Source: an uncultured Lachnospiraceae bacterium (GTDB taxonomy: Bacteria > Bacillota > Clostridia > Lachnospirales > Lachnospiraceae). From it: DNA of 11,699 nt. Location of the stretch: the NCBI GenBank assembly GCA_910589385.1, contig CAJUTU010000074.1, forward strand, positions 1 to 11,699, in the 5' to 3' direction. Below the pieces are notes generated by a model. The model worked only from the letters and a program-made list of their open reading frames with translations. It was not told where the DNA came from and ran no database searches. The position numbers and the translations under genes are program-made. This document shows positions 1 to 5,954 of this stretch, piece after piece. The stretch's first letter is position 1. Each line of letters opens with the position of its first letter.

Positions 1-132
1 AGAAAGTCTGTCAGTCCATTCGGTGGTGATTTATGTTTTGGCTGGTTGGGAAGCCACAGGCTATACCTGTATAAGCCGCTAGGTTGTGTAGCCACCTTCT
101 GGAAATGGATACCTGCCGGAAAGGATAAAACG
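1..132 (+). ncRNA. Candidate IS110 bridge RNA, 3' part (5' end outside window)
   Basis: This is the structured non-coding stretch directly upstream of the IS110 recombinase gene, where IS110-subgroup elements encode their bridge RNA. Visible hairpins are: TGGCT 39-43 with AGCCA 52-56; GGCTATA 59-65 with TATAAGCC 70-77 (one bulged A, loop CCTG), which competes with ACAGG/CCTGT 56-70; and CCTTCTGG 95-102 with CCGGAAAGG 116-124 (one bulged A, one G-U pair) closing a 13-nt loop at 103-115. The last one resembles a donor-binding loop: it is the final stem before the start codon, and its loop contains TGGATAC (106-112), which recurs at 1609-1615 on the far side of the recombinase gene. Bridge RNAs of known IS110 elements are roughly 150-200 nt, so the target-binding part probably begins before position 1. 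The identification is by position and folding read by eye, not by a covariance model. Confidence 0.5.
95..124 (+). promoter_or_regulatory. Hairpin that includes the recombinase ribosome binding site
   Basis: The 3' arm of the stem (116-124) ends in AAAGG (120-124), the only good Shine-Dalgarno match before the ATG at 133, with 8 nt of spacing. When the hairpin is folded the ribosome binding site is paired. Translation of the recombinase would therefore compete with folding of the presumed donor loop. The pairing is seen in the sequence; the regulatory effect is inferred. Confidence 0.45.
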
Positions 133-1467
133 ATGCACTCTCAAAAAGTACTCAAGATGCTCGAAAGCATCCCCTACCTCTCAGTCGGGCTTGATGTCGG
201 CGCAGATTTCACATGGATGTCCATCATGCTCCCCAATGGCATTCTCACAGGAAAAACTTTTAAGATCATTCACTCGGATCCTGAGTCCCGTGAGCTTGCC
301 GTCACAAAAATAAAGGAAGCACAAGAGACGTATTCTCTCGAAAGCCGATGCTTCCTTGAGTCCACCGGGATCTACCACATCCCACTCCTGTGCTTCCTTC
401 GTGATAAGGGTTTTGACTGCTCCGTCATTAATCCTATCATTACTAAGAATAGCACAAATATGAACGTTAGGAAACTGCATAATGATAAATTTGATTCAAA
501 AAAAGCTGCCAAGGTCGGGCTGGATACGTCCCTTAAGACTTCCATCATCCCAGATGATGAGGTCATTGACCTGCGCAACCTGGTACGGGACTACTATTAT
601 TTCAAGGATTTGCAGTCCGCTATCGTGCTGAAGCTCACGGCGGAACTGAAAGTATCTTTCCCAGCATACCGGAAGGTGTTCAGCAAGGTCACCACCCAGA
701 CTTCCTTAAAACTTCTGGACACGTATCCCCTTGCGCAGGATTTTCTCACCGCGCCAAAGGAACTGGCGGTGGAAATGATCCGTTCCACAGCACGCTTCGG
801 GGAAAAGTATGCCCTTGCCAAATATGATGCTATATGCACCGCTGCAAAGGATGCCGCTGTTTTCGGACGTTCACTTCCAAGCAGCGCACTCCGGATCCGG
901 CTGTATATCAAAACCTACCGGGAATACCAGGAGTATCTGGAGAGCATACTGGAAGAACTGCATAAGGCTGTTGATAAGCTGGAAGGGACACCTGCCTATG
1001 ACCGCATCGTCCTTCTCCAGTCCCTGCGGGGTGTCGGTTTCCTCAGCGCGGTTGTCCTGATTGCTGAAATGGGATCTTTTGACCTGTTTTCTTCCCCAAA
1101 GAAGCTTTATGCCTACTTCGGCCTGGATCCTGCCGTAAAGCAGTCCGGTAAGTTCAATGGTGACAAGGTCCACATGTCCAAGAGGGGATCCAGTCTTGCC
1201 AGACGTATCCTACATATGGTGGCTCTTAATAACCTAAAGGTGGACAAAGGGACGAAAACACCTGTAAATCCGGTGATTCACACCTACTATGCCGACAAAT
1301 GCAAAAACAAGAAGAAAAACGTGGCTGTCGGGGCTGTCATGTATAAAATCTGCAACATTATTTTTGCCATGCTCCGGGATAATAAGCCGTTTAAGATCAT
1401 CACCCCTCAGGAACACTGTGAGCAGTATTTTGCAGCGCATCCTGGCAAGGCACAGAACGCAGCTTAA
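133..1467 (+). CDS. IS110-family transposase (DEDD recombinase)
   Basis: The gene encodes a 444-aa recombinase that in this family excises and inserts its IS as a circle without classical terminal inverted repeats, guided by a bridge RNA. The N-terminal RuvC-like DEDD domain is visible: GLDVGADFTW (Asp21), FLESTGIYH (Glu76) and NDKFDSKKAA (Asp118 and Asp121). A central charged, coiled-coil-like stretch spans about 255-285. The C-terminal Transposase_20 domain runs from about residue 293 (LLQSLRGVGFLSAVVLIAEMG), through YAYFGLDPAVKQSG, to MSKRGSSLARRIL (348-360), where the family's nucleophilic serine is expected. The ATG at 133 was chosen for its AAAGG site 8 nt upstream; the longer reading from TTG at 46 runs through the structured upstream RNA. 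All expected acidic residues are present, so the protein looks intact. At 444 aa it is longer than many family members. It is the only gene in the window on a mobile element. Confidence 0.95.
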   Translation: MHSQKVLKMLESIPYLSVGLDVGADFTWMSIMLPNGILTGKTFKIIHSDPESRELAVTKIKEAQETYSLESRCFLESTGIYHIPLLCFLRDKGFDCSVINPIITKNSTNMNVRKLHNDKFDSKKAAKVGLDTSLKTSIIPDDEVIDLRNLVRDYYYFKDLQSAIVLKLTAELKVSFPAYRKVFSKVTTQTSLKLLDTYPLAQDFLTAPKELAVEMIRSTARFGEKYALAKYDAICTAAKDAAVFGRSLPSSALRIRLYIKTYREYQEYLESILEELHKAVDKLEGTPAYDRIVLLQSLRGVGFLSAVVLIAEMGSFDLFSSPKKLYAYFGLDPAVKQSGKFNGDKVHMSKRGSSLARRILHMVALNNLKVDKGTKTPVNPVIHTYYADKCKNKKKNVAVGAVMYKICNIIFAMLRDNKPFKIITPQEHCEQYFAAHPGKAQNAA

Positions 1468-1536
1468 CAGGTTCTCATAAATTTTTTAAATTTCCACATA
1501 GGTGGTTTATTAAAGTTACACTTTTTTACATCAAAT

Positions 1537-1555
1537 GCTTAAAAAAAGCTTTTTT
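1537..1555 (+). terminator. Weak terminator-like hairpin after transposase
   Basis: GCTT (1537-1540) can pair with AAGC (1546-1549) across an A5 loop, followed directly by T6 (1550-1555). A 4-bp stem is very short for an intrinsic terminator. The same bases also form an AT-rich palindrome (1542-1555), so function is uncertain. Confidence 0.3.
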
Positions 1556-1575
1556 AACATTTTTCATTTTACCTA

Positions 1576-1603
1576 TTGACATTTCTTAGCTGGACTTTAT
1601 TTT
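1576..1603 (+). promoter_or_regulatory. Outward-facing promoter or -35 box at IS right end
   Basis: A perfect TTGACA (1576-1581) is followed 16 bp later by TATTTT (1598-1603), a 4/6 match to a -10 box. IS110 elements can form a promoter when the right end, bearing a -35, joins the left end, bearing a -10, in the circular intermediate. This box is placed and oriented for that. As a linear promoter it would fire toward, and antisense to, the HAD gene. Confidence 0.4.
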
Positions 1604-1827
1604 TAGTGTGGATACTCTCGGAAAAAACTCCTGCATCCATAATACACTTTTCCGAAAGTTCAAAACAGTAAGCAGGATACTTCGTTTATTATAGACGATA
1701 TAGTACGGTTTTGTCATTAATCTTTTTCAATATTTTAAATTTCTTCTATTACCATACTTGTAAGGCCATACAAAAGAAATCCGATACTATACATTTCTAT
1801 GATCTAACCCAAAGCAGATCTGAGTTC

Positions 1828-2625
1828 TTACCGCTTTAACTGATAAAGCAGGCTCTCTAGCACAACCTCCACCGAATCCGTCACATGTGTAGAATAATCA
1901 GAAAGTCCGGATATGGCATTAGCCATGGCATAGCTGGTTCCCACGGCCTGCAGCATCTCCACATCATTACGCTGGTCTCCGAATGCCATACATTCCTCCG
2001 GCCTGATCTTTAACACTTTCAGAAGTTTTAACAGGGCAGCCCCCTTATTAGTCCCCGGTGCAATAAAATCAATCCAGATATTTCCCGATGTCACGACCTT
2101 AATCTCTGAGGAAAATTTATTTTGCAAGTATTTTAGATAACTTTCAGCAACATCAGGACCGTCTTTCATATTACCGATCGCAATCTTTAAGATCGGTCCT
2201 TCTACATTCCGGACATCCTCCACGATCTCTGTCGTATTTTTTACCACATTGACAATATGATCCACAAAAACAGGATTGTTATTTTCGATATAGCAGGCAT
2301 GCTCTTTTGAGATTAAAATTTCAAACCGTCCATCCTGTTTCACTTCCTCTATAATCCTATTGATCAATTCCATATCAATGACAGTACGTGAAATCACTTT
2401 TCCCTCATGGATACATAAAGAGCCATTCTCCGCAATATAGGAAATTTTATCTTTAATGGGTTCAAAAAGATGGACTTCATTATCGTATTGGCGTCCACTG
2501 GCCGCCACAAAATAAATTCCCTGATTCGTAAGTTCCCGGATCAGTTCAATGGCGCGTGGGGTTAATTCCTGTGAATCATTTTGCAGCAATGTCCCATCCA
2601 GATCGCTTGCGACTAATTTTATCAT
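1828..2625 (-). CDS. Cof-type HAD-IIB family hydrolase (sugar-phosphate phosphatase-like)
   Basis: The gene encodes a 265-aa cytoplasmic phosphatase of the haloacid dehalogenase superfamily, Cof/YidA type. The four HAD motifs are visible: DLDGT (nucleophile Asp8, acid Asp10), Ser43 in AASGR, Lys194 in GTNKGAALL, and GDQRND (217-221) followed by VEML. The class IIB cap lies between motifs II and III (about 80-185). Length is typical of the family. Family members dephosphorylate sugar phosphates, flavin nucleotides or pyridoxal phosphate; the substrate cannot be told from sequence. The start is an ATG with AGAGGAG 8 nt upstream. It lies 23 bp downstream of the cytidylate-kinase-like gene on the same strand, so the two are probably co-transcribed. 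Confidence 0.9.
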   Translation of the reverse strand: MIKLVASDLDGTLLQNDSQELTPRAIELIRELTNQGIYFVAASGRQYDNEVHLFEPIKDKISYIAENGSLCIHEGKVISRTVIDMELINRIIEEVKQDGRFEILISKEHACYIENNNPVFVDHIVNVVKNTTEIVEDVRNVEGPILKIAIGNMKDGPDVAESYLKYLQNKFSSEIKVVTSGNIWIDFIAPGTNKGAALLKLLKVLKIRPEECMAFGDQRNDVEMLQAVGTSYAMANAISGLSDYSTHVTDSVEVVLESLLYQLKR

Positions 2626-2648
2626 AACTGCATCTCCTCTGTCTGAAT

Positions 2649-3254
2649 TTATATCCCAAACTTCATTCTGGCCGCCACTGCCAGGTATTGTGCAGTGGCC
2701 TCCACACCCATAGTATTACTGTCGATCAAAATGTCTTTGTATTCTTTATCCTCTGCAAGGTATCCTGAATATTCCATAGAATAAGAATCACGCATCGCAT
2801 CAATCTCGCGTAGTGCCCGTCGGCTGTCTTCCTCCGTACGTCCCAGTACTTCCATACAATACTTTAGCCTTGCTTTATACTCTGCAAAAATGTAAATATG
2901 CAGTGCATTCTCCTCCTCCGAAAGAATATAGTCAGAGCAGCGCCCAACCACCACACAGCTTCCTTTCTTTACAACCCGCTTCATAAATTCCGACTGTACC
3001 GCAAAAATCTCATCTTGTGTACTGTTGCTGTTTCTTGCCATTACAAACGGAATCCGGCTGGCAGGCTGATGCTGGCGTACCGCAGTCTCTTCTTCCCTCT
3101 CTACCACTTCCTCAGGAATCGACAATTCCTCTGCCGCCTCCTGGATCATCTCTCCATCATAGCAGGGTATCTCCAGAATCTCGCTTAGACGCTTTGCAAT
3201 CTCGCGGCCATGGCTGGCAAACTGTCTGTTCACGGTAATCACAAATCGCTCCAT
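2649..3254 (-). CDS. Cytidylate kinase-like family protein
   Basis: The gene encodes a 201-aa protein of the Cytidylate_kin2 (AAK6/cmk-like) family, widespread in Clostridia and mostly uncharacterised. Family signatures are the N-terminal ITVNRQFASHGREIAKRLSE (6-24), VVVGRCSDYIL (101-111), the Arg-rich helix GRTEEDSRRALREID (138-152) and the C-terminal YKDILIDSNTMGVEATA (172-188). In most relatives the nucleotide-binding loop reads close to GSGGREI; here it is ASHGREI, so phosphate binding may be altered. The start was moved to the internal ATG at 3254 because GGAGG sits 7 nt before it, whereas the ATG nine codons upstream has no such site. It is the first gene of a probable operon with the HAD phosphatase. 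The in vivo substrate is unknown; canonical CMP kinase activity should not be assumed. Confidence 0.82.
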   Translation of the reverse strand: MERFVITVNRQFASHGREIAKRLSEILEIPCYDGEMIQEAAEELSIPEEVVEREEETAVRQHQPASRIPFVMARNSNSTQDEIFAVQSEFMKRVVKKGSCVVVGRCSDYILSEEENALHIYIFAEYKARLKYCMEVLGRTEEDSRRALREIDAMRDSYSMEYSGYLAEDKEYKDILIDSNTMGVEATAQYLAVAARMKFGI

Positions 3255-3310
3255 ATCTATTCCTCCATTCTTAACTCTCATCTACTACTCTTTTTAAAAT
3301 CCTGCCGTAT

Positions 3311-3339
3311 ATTCTACACCATCCCTTGAGAAATCACAA
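3311..3339 (-). promoter_or_regulatory. Sigma-A-type promoter for the kinase-like/HAD operon
   Basis: Read on the minus strand, TTGTGA (3334-3339) and TAGAAT (3311-3316) are separated by exactly 17 bp. They lie about 57 bp upstream of the ATG at 3254. Each hexamer is 4-5/6 to consensus with ideal spacing, which fits the two downstream genes being an independent unit from nhaC. Confidence 0.5.
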
Positions 3340-3389
3340 GTGCAAGTTCGATGTACTGTCTCGAAGCAGCTTTGTTACCGGCCGGTTCT

Positions 3390-3413
3390 AGATGCCGTAC
3401 AAGATGCCGTACA
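3390..3413. repeat. 12-bp tandem duplication AGATGCCGTACA
   Basis: Two perfect head-to-tail copies of AGATGCCGTACA lie at 3390-3401 and 3402-3413, with a partial third start (AGATGC) at 3417-3422. A 10-bp palindrome ACCGGCCGGT lies just upstream at 3377-3386. It is non-coding and sits between nhaC and the kinase-like gene. Confidence 0.75.
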
Positions 3414-3415
3414 GC

Positions 3416-3449
3416 AAGATGCATATTGCTATATGCAGTAACGCATCTT
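3416..3449 (-). terminator. Hairpin immediately after nhaC stop codon
   Basis: AAGATGC (3416-3422) is the reverse complement of GCATCTT (3443-3449), a 7-bp stem that begins directly at the nhaC stop. An alternative inner hairpin GCATAT/ATATGC (3421-3426/3431-3436) has a TGCT loop. On the nhaC strand no U-tract follows, so it may be a 3' stability structure rather than a classical intrinsic terminator. Confidence 0.4.
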
Positions 3450-4805
3450 CTATAAAATTGCTCCCGTGATCATAAATCCCACGATTGCCAGCACACAGGC
3501 AATAATATTATAAGGCAGCTGCGACAGCGCATGTTCCATACTGTCAATCCCTGCGCTCTGTGCTGCAAGAAGGGTAGCATCTGAATAAAAACAAGCATGG
3601 CTTCCAAAAGTCCCCCCGGAAATGACCGCTGCCATAATGAGAATCGGGTTCGCCCCAATTACGGCGCCCAGCGGAAATACGATTGGAGTGATGATCGAAC
3701 TCATTCCCCAATCCGAACCAGTCGTAAATGCAAGAATCGCACCGAGTACAAATACCATCGCCGGAAAAATGGCCGGAAATAAAAATGGCTCTGCTTTCGC
3801 TACAATATATTCCGTCATCCCCATCTGCCCACAAATATCTTTCAAAACAAAAGTAACCAGAAGCATAGTCAATACTGGAAGCATATCACTGAACCCCTGA
3901 ATGGTATTATTCATAAACTCATCTACTGTGATCACTTTACATGGGATATAAATGGCAAAACATACCACCAGTGCAATCACAACAGATGCCAGAATATCTC
4001 CTGTGAAAACCGCCAAGCCGACCAATACTCCCATGGGAATCAGAAAATACCAGATATTTCCATCTGAATCCTGGTCATAAACCGTGGCATGGTTATATTT
4101 CCTGCTAAAGTCGGAATAGACCTTTCCGCTCTCCTCGACACGCTGAAAAGCCCTTTTCATCGGCCCCAGCTTAGGCATAGCTCCTATCGCAAACAAAAAC
4201 ACAGACAGAATTGTAATGATCGGATAAAAACAAAATGGAACAGCCTTCAAATATGCCGCCATAGGGGTTCCCACTCCGAGCGCTTTCACGCTTTCCTGCT
4301 CAAAAAAAAGATTTGCATAGAATACTGCCCATGTAGAAATCGGCAGAAGCACACACACTGGAGCCCCCGTTGAATTTAAAACATATGCCAGTGATTCACG
4401 AGGAAGTTTTCTGTCATCATAAATTTTTTTCATGCATGCTCCAATTGATAATACATTTAGGTAATCATCTACAAAAATCAGAATCCCCATAATATATGTA
4501 GTAAGAAATGTTTTCCTGTCACTATTGCATATTTCCGCGAGATATTTAGAGAAACCAAAGCTTCCTCTCGAGGCAGTGAGCTGCGCAATCAATGCCCCAA
4601 ATAATAAGCATACCAGAAATACCCAGACTTCCTCAGCAAGCATCTCCTGCAATACCTCACACCACTTAACCAGAAAATTCCCTTTAAAGGCAAAGAATGC
4701 CGCCACAAGAGATCCCAGAAGCATACACTCTACCGATCTCCTTGTCCTGATCGCACCTATAATAATACAGACAGTTATAATTATTGCGATTAATCCTTGG
4801 TCCAT
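3450..4805 (-). CDS. nhaC: NhaC-family Na+/H+ antiporter-like transporter
   Basis: The gene encodes a 451-aa polytopic membrane protein with about 10-12 hydrophobic segments, the normal length for NhaC proteins. Family motifs are clear: GILIFVDDYLNVLSIG (107-122), RESLAYVLNSTGAPV (136-150) running into PISTWA (155-160), FTTGSDWGMSSIITP (360-374) and GGTFGSHACFYSDATLL (398-413). NhaC proteins exchange cytoplasmic Na+ for external H+, but some relatives carry organic solutes, so the substrate is not certain. The ATG at 4805 was chosen because TTGGAG lies 6 nt upstream; the four extra codons from TTG would consume that site. It lies 149 bp downstream of arcC on the same strand, behind a terminator-like hairpin. 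Its place after the agmatine genes suggests proton import or sodium export while ammonia raises pH, or a second transporter for pathway compounds; both are inference. Confidence 0.82.
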   Translation of the reverse strand: MDQGLIAIIITVCIIIGAIRTRRSVECMLLGSLVAAFFAFKGNFLVKWCEVLQEMLAEEVWVFLVCLLFGALIAQLTASRGSFGFSKYLAEICNSDRKTFLTTYIMGILIFVDDYLNVLSIGACMKKIYDDRKLPRESLAYVLNSTGAPVCVLLPISTWAVFYANLFFEQESVKALGVGTPMAAYLKAVPFCFYPIITILSVFLFAIGAMPKLGPMKRAFQRVEESGKVYSDFSRKYNHATVYDQDSDGNIWYFLIPMGVLVGLAVFTGDILASVVIALVVCFAIYIPCKVITVDEFMNNTIQGFSDMLPVLTMLLVTFVLKDICGQMGMTEYIVAKAEPFLFPAIFPAMVFVLGAILAFTTGSDWGMSSIITPIVFPLGAVIGANPILIMAAVISGGTFGSHACFYSDATLLAAQSAGIDSMEHALSQLPYNIIACVLAIVGFMITGAIL

Positions 4806-4821
4806 AAGCTTCTCCAATCTT

Positions 4822-4880
4822 TTTCAAAAACACAAAAGGGCGTATCGGAAAAGTTCTCTTATTTTTTCCAAACGCCCTTT
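4822..4880 (-). terminator. Terminator/attenuator hairpin between arcC and nhaC
   Basis: On the minus strand AAAGGGCGT (4880-4872) pairs with ACGCCCTTT (4843-4835). An inner GGAAAA/TTTTCC stem is nested inside, and the hairpin is followed by the T-rich run TTTTGTGTTTTT down to about 4823. This is a good intrinsic terminator for transcripts coming from arcC. It ends only about 7 nt before the nhaC Shine-Dalgarno, so nhaC would depend on read-through or on attenuation control of an upstream start. Confidence 0.7.
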
Positions 4881-4954
4881 CGCACAAACATATTTATAAA
4901 GGATTTTATAAAATAATCATGGATAGTATCATATCATCAATATCGTGCACTACT

Positions 4955-5896
4955 TTAAGCAAATGTAATCACTGTGCCCGTCTTCCCTTCCAGTGCATCT
5001 ATAGCCTTATCAAGACTGGTGATGATTGCTTTTTTATTTGGATAGGTACGTGCAAACTTCATGGCAGCCTCTACTTTAGGAAGCATACTTCCCGGTGCGA
5101 ACTGACCTTCCTCCACATATTGCGCAGCTTCTGCAAGGCTCATATGATCCAGATTTTTCTGTTCCGGTTTTCCCCAGTTAATAGCAACCTTCTCCACCTC
5201 TGTCAGGATCATCAATATATCTGCATCAACCTGCTCTGCCAGCAGTTCTGCCGCAAAATCTTTATCAATGACAGCCGCAACCCCTTCCAGTGTTCCGTTC
5301 ATCTTTTCAATAACCGGAATTCCACCGCCGCCGCATGATATTACAATAGAAGAATCCCACAGATTTTTAATCGCTTCAATCTCCACGATCTTCTTCGGAA
5401 TCGGAGATGCAACCACTCTTCTCCACCCTCTTCCGGCATCCTCTTTCATTGTATATTCCTTTTTCTCCTGCAAATCCTTCGCTTCCTCTTCTGTATAGAA
5501 TGGTCCGATCGGCTTTGTCGGATTACTGAATCCAGGATCCTTTTCGTCCACCACCATCTGCGTCGCTACAGTCAGCACCGGATAGTTGATATTACGGATA
5601 TTCAACGCATAGCGTAATGCCTGCTGGATATGATACCCGATGTATCCCTGGCTCATGGCGCCGCATACATCAAATGGCATAGCGGGGGTCACATCCTTTG
5701 CAGTCTCCGTTGCAAGCAAGATTCTCCCTACCTGCGGGCCATTACCGTGTACGATTGCCACCTCGTAATCCTGAGAGCAGATATCTGCAATTCTTTCACA
5801 TGTATGCTTTACGACCTCTAACTGTCCCTCTGCAGTCGGTGCACTGTTCTTTGATTGAAGGGCATTTCCTCCCAAGGCAATTACAATCTTAGACAT
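4955..5896 (-). CDS. arcC: Carbamate kinase of the agmatine deiminase pathway
   Basis: The gene encodes a 313-aa cytoplasmic enzyme that converts carbamoyl phosphate and ADP to ATP, CO2 and ammonia, the energy-yielding last step of agmatine catabolism (called aguC in AgDI clusters). Amino-acid-kinase-fold motifs are IALGGNAL (6-13), VHGNGPQVG (49-57), GAMSQGYIGYH (79-89), Lys128 in NPTKPIGPFYT, SCGGGGIPV (187-195), IDKDFAAELLA (210-220) and PGSMLPKVEAA. Length is typical. The ATG at 5896 was preferred over the in-frame GTG three codons upstream because GAGGTG lies 6 nt before it. It follows ptcA by 58 bp. Carbamate kinases also serve arginine deiminase operons, but the neighbours here are agmatine-specific and no arcA is seen. 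Confidence 0.95.
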   Translation of the reverse strand: MSKIVIALGGNALQSKNSAPTAEGQLEVVKHTCERIADICSQDYEVAIVHGNGPQVGRILLATETAKDVTPAMPFDVCGAMSQGYIGYHIQQALRYALNIRNINYPVLTVATQMVVDEKDPGFSNPTKPIGPFYTEEEAKDLQEKKEYTMKEDAGRGWRRVVASPIPKKIVEIEAIKNLWDSSIVISCGGGGIPVIEKMNGTLEGVAAVIDKDFAAELLAEQVDADILMILTEVEKVAINWGKPEQKNLDHMSLAEAAQYVEEGQFAPGSMLPKVEAAMKFARTYPNKKAIITSLDKAIDALEGKTGTVITFA

Positions 5897-5933
5897 TCCA
5901 TTCACCTCATATTTTTCTTTCTATTCCCTCTTT

Positions 5934-5952
5934 AATACCTGCCCGGGGTATT
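5934..5952 (-). other. Small intercistronic hairpin between ptcA and arcC
   Basis: AATACC (5934-5939) and GGTATT (5947-5952) form a 6-bp stem with a GC-rich 7-nt loop, starting 2 nt after the ptcA stop. No U-tract follows on the transcribed strand, so it is more likely a processing or stability element than a terminator. Confidence 0.35.
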
Positions 5953-5954
5953 GC

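Larger units (their letters stand above)
1468..1827. other. Gene-free right flank of the IS110 element
   Basis: This 360-bp AT-rich spacer lies between the transposase and the HAD gene and shows no credible ORF. It holds a weak GCTT/AAGC hairpin followed by T6 (1537-1555), a consensus -35 box TTGACA at 1576-1581, the motif TGGATAC (1609-1615) shared with the bridge-RNA loop, and inverted repeats TCGGAAAA/TTTTCCGA (1618-1625/1648-1655) and TCCTGC/GCAGGA (1629-1634/1672-1677). The right end of the element probably lies here, plausibly near 1615-1620, but no target duplication or terminal repeat fixes it. No strong terminator for the minus-strand HAD gene was seen in 1690-1827. Confidence 0.5.

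Noticed and set aside
23..35. Similarity of GGTGGT plus TTTAT near 23-35 to 1501-1511 as terminal direct repeats of the IS
   Set aside because: The match needs a 2-bp gap and low-complexity bases; the true left end is probably outside the window.
46..132. N-terminal extension of the IS110 transposase from a TTG at 46
   Set aside because: It runs through the stem-loops upstream of the gene, has no family similarity, and the ATG at 133 has a good ribosome binding site.
1542..1555. AT palindrome as a terminator hairpin by itself
   Set aside because: A6-GC-T6 leaves no loop, so it cannot form an RNA hairpin in that register; only the weak GCTT/AAGC form is possible.
3390..3422. CRISPR-like repeats
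   Set aside because: Only two 12-bp copies without spacers, followed by a partial third; no cas genes.
4525..4899. Plus-strand ORF opposite the nhaC 5' end
   Set aside because: It is antisense to a conserved transporter, has no domain and no good start site.
4881..4954. Riboswitch in the nhaC leader
   Set aside because: Too short, and no recognised ion or guanidine riboswitch core could be seen; only the terminator-like hairpin is supportable.
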